Positions 5,044 to 8,037 of a stretch of DNA of 8,037 nt are shown in pieces. Position numbers and translations under genes: made by a program. Every line of letters starts with the position of its first letter. The first letter of the stretch is position 1. The notes beneath the pieces are model-generated. The model saw only the letters and a program-made list of their open reading frames with translations, searched no databases and was not told where the DNA came from. The stretch is from Candidatus Moraniibacteriota bacterium (GTDB lineage Bacteria > Patescibacteriota > Minisyncoccia > Moranbacterales > GWC2-37-73), in NCBI GenBank assembly GCA_003510895.1, contig DOKE01000036.1, positions 10,765 to 18,801 of the forward strand, written 5' to 3'.

Positions 5044-6147
5044 CTATACAATTTCCAAAATTCCATTAGCAATAATCTCATCCGCATTCGGATGATAGAA
5101 AGTTACGATTTTTTCCACCATTGAATTGGAAAACTCTTTTTCATTCAACATTTTTTCTATTCTTTCAAGAAAAATATTGCTGCCTAAATTCGATTCTTCC
5201 AAAACCAAGGCGCCCCCGATTTCAGCAATATCATAAGCATTTCCTCTTTGATGATCATTAGCAGAGTTGCTTAGTGGAATAAAAATCGCCGGCTTGCGAT
5301 TCGCGGCAATTTCCGCAATAGAATTAGCTCCAGCCCGACTAATTATTAAATCGCTAGCCGCATAAGCGGAACCAAGAAGTTTCGGTTCCAGAAATTTCAC
5401 AGGAATATATCCATCCCGACCTGATTTTATTCCATATTCAGCCGCCTTATGAATAACATTTTCATAATTAAGTTCTCCTGTTTGATGAATAATCTGCGCC
5501 CGTTTCAAAAGTTGTGGAAGAATTTTTATAATCGAATCATTTATTACTTGCGATCCCTGACTACCGCCCAACACCAAAATTATCGGTCTTGATTCAATCA
5601 ATGAAAAATTATTTCTTATTAATAAGCTATCCGCTCCGACAAGTTCTTTTCTCACCGGATTGCCAGTCATAGCTATTTTATTCGGAGAAAAATATTTTTT
5701 TGCCGAAGGATAAGAAATTGCCACTCTCTTGGCAAGTTTGCCTGAAAACCTATTAGCCAATCCGGCAATTGCGTCAGACTCATGAATAAGCACGGGGATT
5801 CGATATATCCAAGCCGCAATCACAATCGGAACGCAAGCATAACCACCCTTGGAAAAAACAACGTCCGGCATAAAATTCACCAGAATCCAAAGCGATTGAA
5901 TGATCCCGACGGGAATCCTGAAAAGATCGACAAAATTTTGCAGTGAAAAATATCTTCGCATTTTTCCACTGACAATATTTTTCGTCGCAATTCCTTCTTT
6001 TTCCATCACTTCTTTTTCAATTTTTGCGCCAGAACCAATATACAGCAATTCAGCGTTCGCGCCCAATTTTTCTTTTAATTTTTTTGCGACAGAAACCAAT
6101 GGAAAAATATGACCGCCGGTTCCTCCTCCTGTTAAAATAATTCTCAT
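5044..6147 (-). CDS. murG: Lipid II synthase MurG (UDP-GlcNAc:undecaprenyl-PP-MurNAc-pentapeptide GlcNAc transferase)
   Basis: MurG transfers GlcNAc from UDP-GlcNAc to lipid I at the cytoplasmic membrane face, making lipid II. Residues are numbered from ATG 6147 (367 residues, normal length). The GT-B signatures are clear: first glycine-rich loop GGGTGGHIFP (7-16), SKGGYACVP (99-107), HESDAIAGLANR (122-133), TGNPVR (161-166), second glycine-rich loop GGSQGSQVIN (194-203), and the UDP-GlcNAc-binding region SRAGANSIAE (270-279) and NDHQRGNA (297-304). The frame stays open upstream to a TTG at 6174, but the family N-terminus is the beta strand MRIILTGGGTGG, so ATG 6147 is preferred. There is no Shine-Dalgarno. 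It lies 39 bases after ftsW and 17 before murC. Confidence 0.97.
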   Translation of the reverse strand: MRIILTGGGTGGHIFPLVSVAKKLKEKLGANAELLYIGSGAKIEKEVMEKEGIATKNIVSGKMRRYFSLQNFVDLFRIPVGIIQSLWILVNFMPDVVFSKGGYACVPIVIAAWIYRIPVLIHESDAIAGLANRFSGKLAKRVAISYPSAKKYFSPNKIAMTGNPVRKELVGADSLLIRNNFSLIESRPIILVLGGSQGSQVINDSIIKILPQLLKRAQIIHQTGELNYENVIHKAAEYGIKSGRDGYIPVKFLEPKLLGSAYAASDLIISRAGANSIAEIAANRKPAIFIPLSNSANDHQRGNAYDIAEIGGALVLEESNLGSNIFLERIEKMLNEKEFSNSMVEKIVTFYHPNADEIIANGILEIV

Positions 6148-6186
6148 AATATTAGAGCGATAAGAAGAAAGCAAAAAGCTTGTTTC

Positions 6187-7308
6187 TTAATTTTTATTTA
6201 TTGCTTGTTTAGATATATTTAATAAAATTCCCACTGATGCCAAAAGAAATATGAGTGATGTTCCGCCATAGCTGACAAAGGGCATTGGAATTCCGGTCAG
6301 CGGAATAATTGCCAGATTGGCAGAAATATTTATGAAAGCTTGGGCGACAATCCATACTACAATTCCAACCGCCATAAGTTTTCCCAAATTATCCGGAGCT
6401 TCCTTGGCAATCCGCAGTCCGCGAAACGCTAAAACGAAAAAAAGTATCACCAAGATAGATGCGCCAACCATTCCAAGCTCTTCTCCTATTATAGCAAAAA
6501 TTGAGTCGCCCACCGGCTCGGGAAGATAGCTGAATTTTTGCCGGCTATGCCCAAGACCCAATCCCCAAAAACCACCCGATCCCACCGCCAGCAAAGCTTG
6601 ATTTATTTGATATCCGATTCCTTGCGGATCATTGCCCCTATCCAAAAAAGCCAGGATTCTGTTGAAACGATATGGTTCCAATTTAACAAGAAGCATAAGA
6701 CTGACTATCCCAAATGAAATAAAGGATATGATATGAGAAAATTTCGCTCCGGAAACGAAAAAAATTGAAATCGCAATAGCCACCAGCACGCCCAGCGTTC
6801 CCATATCCGGCTGTTTTAAAATCAAAAAACCTATTAATCCCAAAATTCCCAGAAACGGCAAGAATCCTTCAAAGAAATCTTTTGTTTTGCTTTCTCCCCG
6901 ACTGTCCAACCAAGACGACAAATAAATTATTAATGTTAATTTAGCCATTTCCGATGGCTGAAAAGAAATAAATCCAAAATCAACCCATCTGTTGGCGCCA
7001 TAGATTTTCGCTCCCAAGCCGGGAACAAAAACCAAAACCAAAAAAATTATTGAAACAAGAAAAAGCGGAAAAGATATTTTTTTCCAATAATGATAATCTA
7101 TTTTTTGCATATAATACATAATCAAAAGTCCGGGCAAAATTCCATAGAAAAGTTGATGCTTGAAAAAATAATAGGCATCATCAAACCTCACTTGAGAATA
7201 AATAACCCCAGCGCTGGAAATCATAATAATTCCAAAAACCATCAATGTTAAAACTGAAAAAAGAAACGGCCGGTCTATGTCATTTTTATATGTGCTTGCT
7301 TTGCGCAT
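6187..7308 (-). CDS. ftsW: FtsW, SEDS-family septal peptidoglycan glycosyltransferase
   Basis: FtsW is an integral membrane protein that polymerises lipid II at the division septum with its partner class B penicillin-binding protein. The 373 residues hold about ten hydrophobic segments, the first at 15-34. SEDS motifs seen: GANRWVDFGFISFQPSE (104-120), QPDMGT (166-171), QALLAVGSGGFWGLGLGHS (237-255), PEPVGDSIFAIIGEELG (263-279) and GIPMPFVSYGGTSL (339-352). Asp268 aligns with the essential Asp297 of E. coli FtsW. RodA is the close alternative. The neighbours murG and murC, and the division-cluster order ftsW-murG-murC, favour FtsW. The N-terminal tail of about 13 residues is short and cytoplasmic. 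ATG 7308 has no Shine-Dalgarno; trmD ends 26 bases upstream, consistent with one transcript. Confidence 0.93.
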   Translation of the reverse strand: MRKASTYKNDIDRPFLFSVLTLMVFGIIMISSAGVIYSQVRFDDAYYFFKHQLFYGILPGLLIMYYMQKIDYHYWKKISFPLFLVSIIFLVLVFVPGLGAKIYGANRWVDFGFISFQPSEMAKLTLIIYLSSWLDSRGESKTKDFFEGFLPFLGILGLIGFLILKQPDMGTLGVLVAIAISIFFVSGAKFSHIISFISFGIVSLMLLVKLEPYRFNRILAFLDRGNDPQGIGYQINQALLAVGSGGFWGLGLGHSRQKFSYLPEPVGDSIFAIIGEELGMVGASILVILFFVLAFRGLRIAKEAPDNLGKLMAVGIVVWIVAQAFINISANLAIIPLTGIPMPFVSYGGTSLIFLLASVGILLNISKQAINKN

Positions 7309-7334
7309 TTTTTATAGCTTTAGTATTTTTTGTT

Positions 7335-7991
7335 TTAATGCTTTTTCGATTTTTCTTTTCTCCATTTTTCAATCTCCTTGTGATTTCCGCCCAGCAAAAC
7401 TTCCGGAACCGACCAATCTTCAAATTTTTCCGGCTTGGTGTATTGCGGATATTCCAAATAGCCTTCTTCGCTATGCGATTCAATCATCGCGCTAGTTTCA
7501 TTTCCAAGAACGCCGGGAATCAAACGGGCAATCGAATCCACCACAATCATCGCCGGAATCTCTCCTCCGGTCAAAACAAAATCTCCAATGGAGATTTCTT
7601 CATCAACCACATTTTCCGCCACTCGTTCATCTACACCTTCATATCTTCCGCAAACCATAATCAATCTATCATAACCAGCCAGTCTCTTGGCATCCGCTTG
7701 CGTGAATCTTTTTCCTTTGGCGGAAAATAAAATTGTTCTGGTTTTTAACTTTGAATCAGCTTCGGATTTCAAAGACTGAACACAACGATAAATCGGCTCT
7801 ACTTTCAAAACCATTCCCGCTCCGCCGCCATAGGGCGTGTCGTCAACAGTTTTGTGTTTGTTGGTTGTCCAATCGCGAAGATTGTGAATGGCAATTTCAA
7901 TCGCTCCGCTTTCTTTGGCGCGCCGAATAATCGACTCACCAAAATAGCTGTCAAAAATATTAGGGAAAATTGTGATGATATCAAATTTCAT
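7335..7991 (-). CDS. trmD: tRNA (guanine37-N1)-methyltransferase
   Basis: TrmD methylates G37 next to the anticodon of tRNAs reading CNN codons, using S-adenosylmethionine, which prevents +1 frameshifting. From ATG 7991 the 218 residues start MKFDIITIFPNIFDSYF. They carry the SPOUT-family signatures DDTPYGGGAGM (50-60), CGRYEGVDER (114-123), ISIGDFVLTGGE (133-144), RLIPGVLGN (156-164), YPQYTKPE (181-188) and GNHKEIEKWR (202-211). The frame is open up to a TTG at 8021, but that codon falls inside a hairpin and outside the family N-terminus. At 218 residues it is shorter than E. coli TrmD (255), ending just after the GNH motif. Glu171 stands where I align the catalytic Asp169 of E. coli. It probably heads the trmD-ftsW-murG-murC transcript. 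No Shine-Dalgarno precedes it. Confidence 0.96.
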   Translation of the reverse strand: MKFDIITIFPNIFDSYFGESIIRRAKESGAIEIAIHNLRDWTTNKHKTVDDTPYGGGAGMVLKVEPIYRCVQSLKSEADSKLKTRTILFSAKGKRFTQADAKRLAGYDRLIMVCGRYEGVDERVAENVVDEEISIGDFVLTGGEIPAMIVVDSIARLIPGVLGNETSAMIESHSEEGYLEYPQYTKPEKFEDWSVPEVLLGGNHKEIEKWRKEKSKKH

Positions 7992-8002
7992 AATTCGACT
8001 AA

Positions 8003-8032
8003 CTAAAATCCGACTTTTCAATCGGATTTTAG
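8003..8032 (-). promoter_or_regulatory. 11-bp hairpin directly upstream of trmD
   Basis: The arms CTAAAATCCGA and TCGGATTTTAG pair perfectly around an 8-base loop. On the minus strand the hairpin ends 11 bases before the trmD ATG. The descending arm ends TTTTAG with no long U-tail, so it is at best a weak terminator or attenuator for an upstream gene outside the window. It could instead be an RNA processing or translation-control structure. On the plus strand it also ends TTTTAG, so direction is inferred only from gene orientation. Confidence 0.7.
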
Positions 8033-8037
8033 AATCT

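Overview
The window is AT-rich. Every gene I can support lies on the minus strand, so transcription runs from high to low coordinates. It looks like a bacterial chromosome segment, most likely from the Candidate Phyla Radiation (Patescibacteria/Parcubacteria-like). That placement is inferred from compact housekeeping proteins, short intergenic gaps, almost no Shine-Dalgarno sites, and a PaaX/Cas2-like protein of a type I associate with those lineages. It rests on recalled family resemblance, not on a search.

In transcription order: trmD (tRNA m1G37 methyltransferase), ftsW (septal SEDS glycosyltransferase), murG (lipid II synthase) and murC (UDP-MurNAc:L-alanine ligase) are packed with gaps of 17 to 39 bases and probably form one operon. 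A strong 11-bp hairpin sits just upstream of trmD at the window edge. An unrecognised 112-residue basic protein follows, with the only strong Shine-Dalgarno in the window and its own terminator.

Next comes the most unusual part: a PaaX-like winged-helix/Cas2-fold protein gene enclosed by two long palindromes that are inverted copies of each other (39 of 41 positions identical). The upstream copy runs into a consensus extended -10 promoter placed 6 bases from the likely start codon. This predicts a leaderless mRNA with a palindromic operator against its promoter. A separate perfect 22-bp palindrome lies downstream.

After it come murB (UDP-MurNAc dehydrogenase) with a clear extended -10 promoter, a short-type ribosome hibernation factor (hpf/raiA family) with a rho-independent terminator, and the N-terminal 205 codons of secA, which runs off the left edge.

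MurB and MurC act in consecutive cytoplasmic steps of peptidoglycan precursor synthesis. MurG makes lipid II and FtsW polymerises it at the septum, so half the window serves cell-wall growth and division. TrmD, HPF and SecA are translation and secretion housekeeping genes. The PaaX-like cassette and the 112-residue gene separate the wall operon from murB. No rRNA, tRNA or CRISPR array was seen, and no gap reaches 300 bases.
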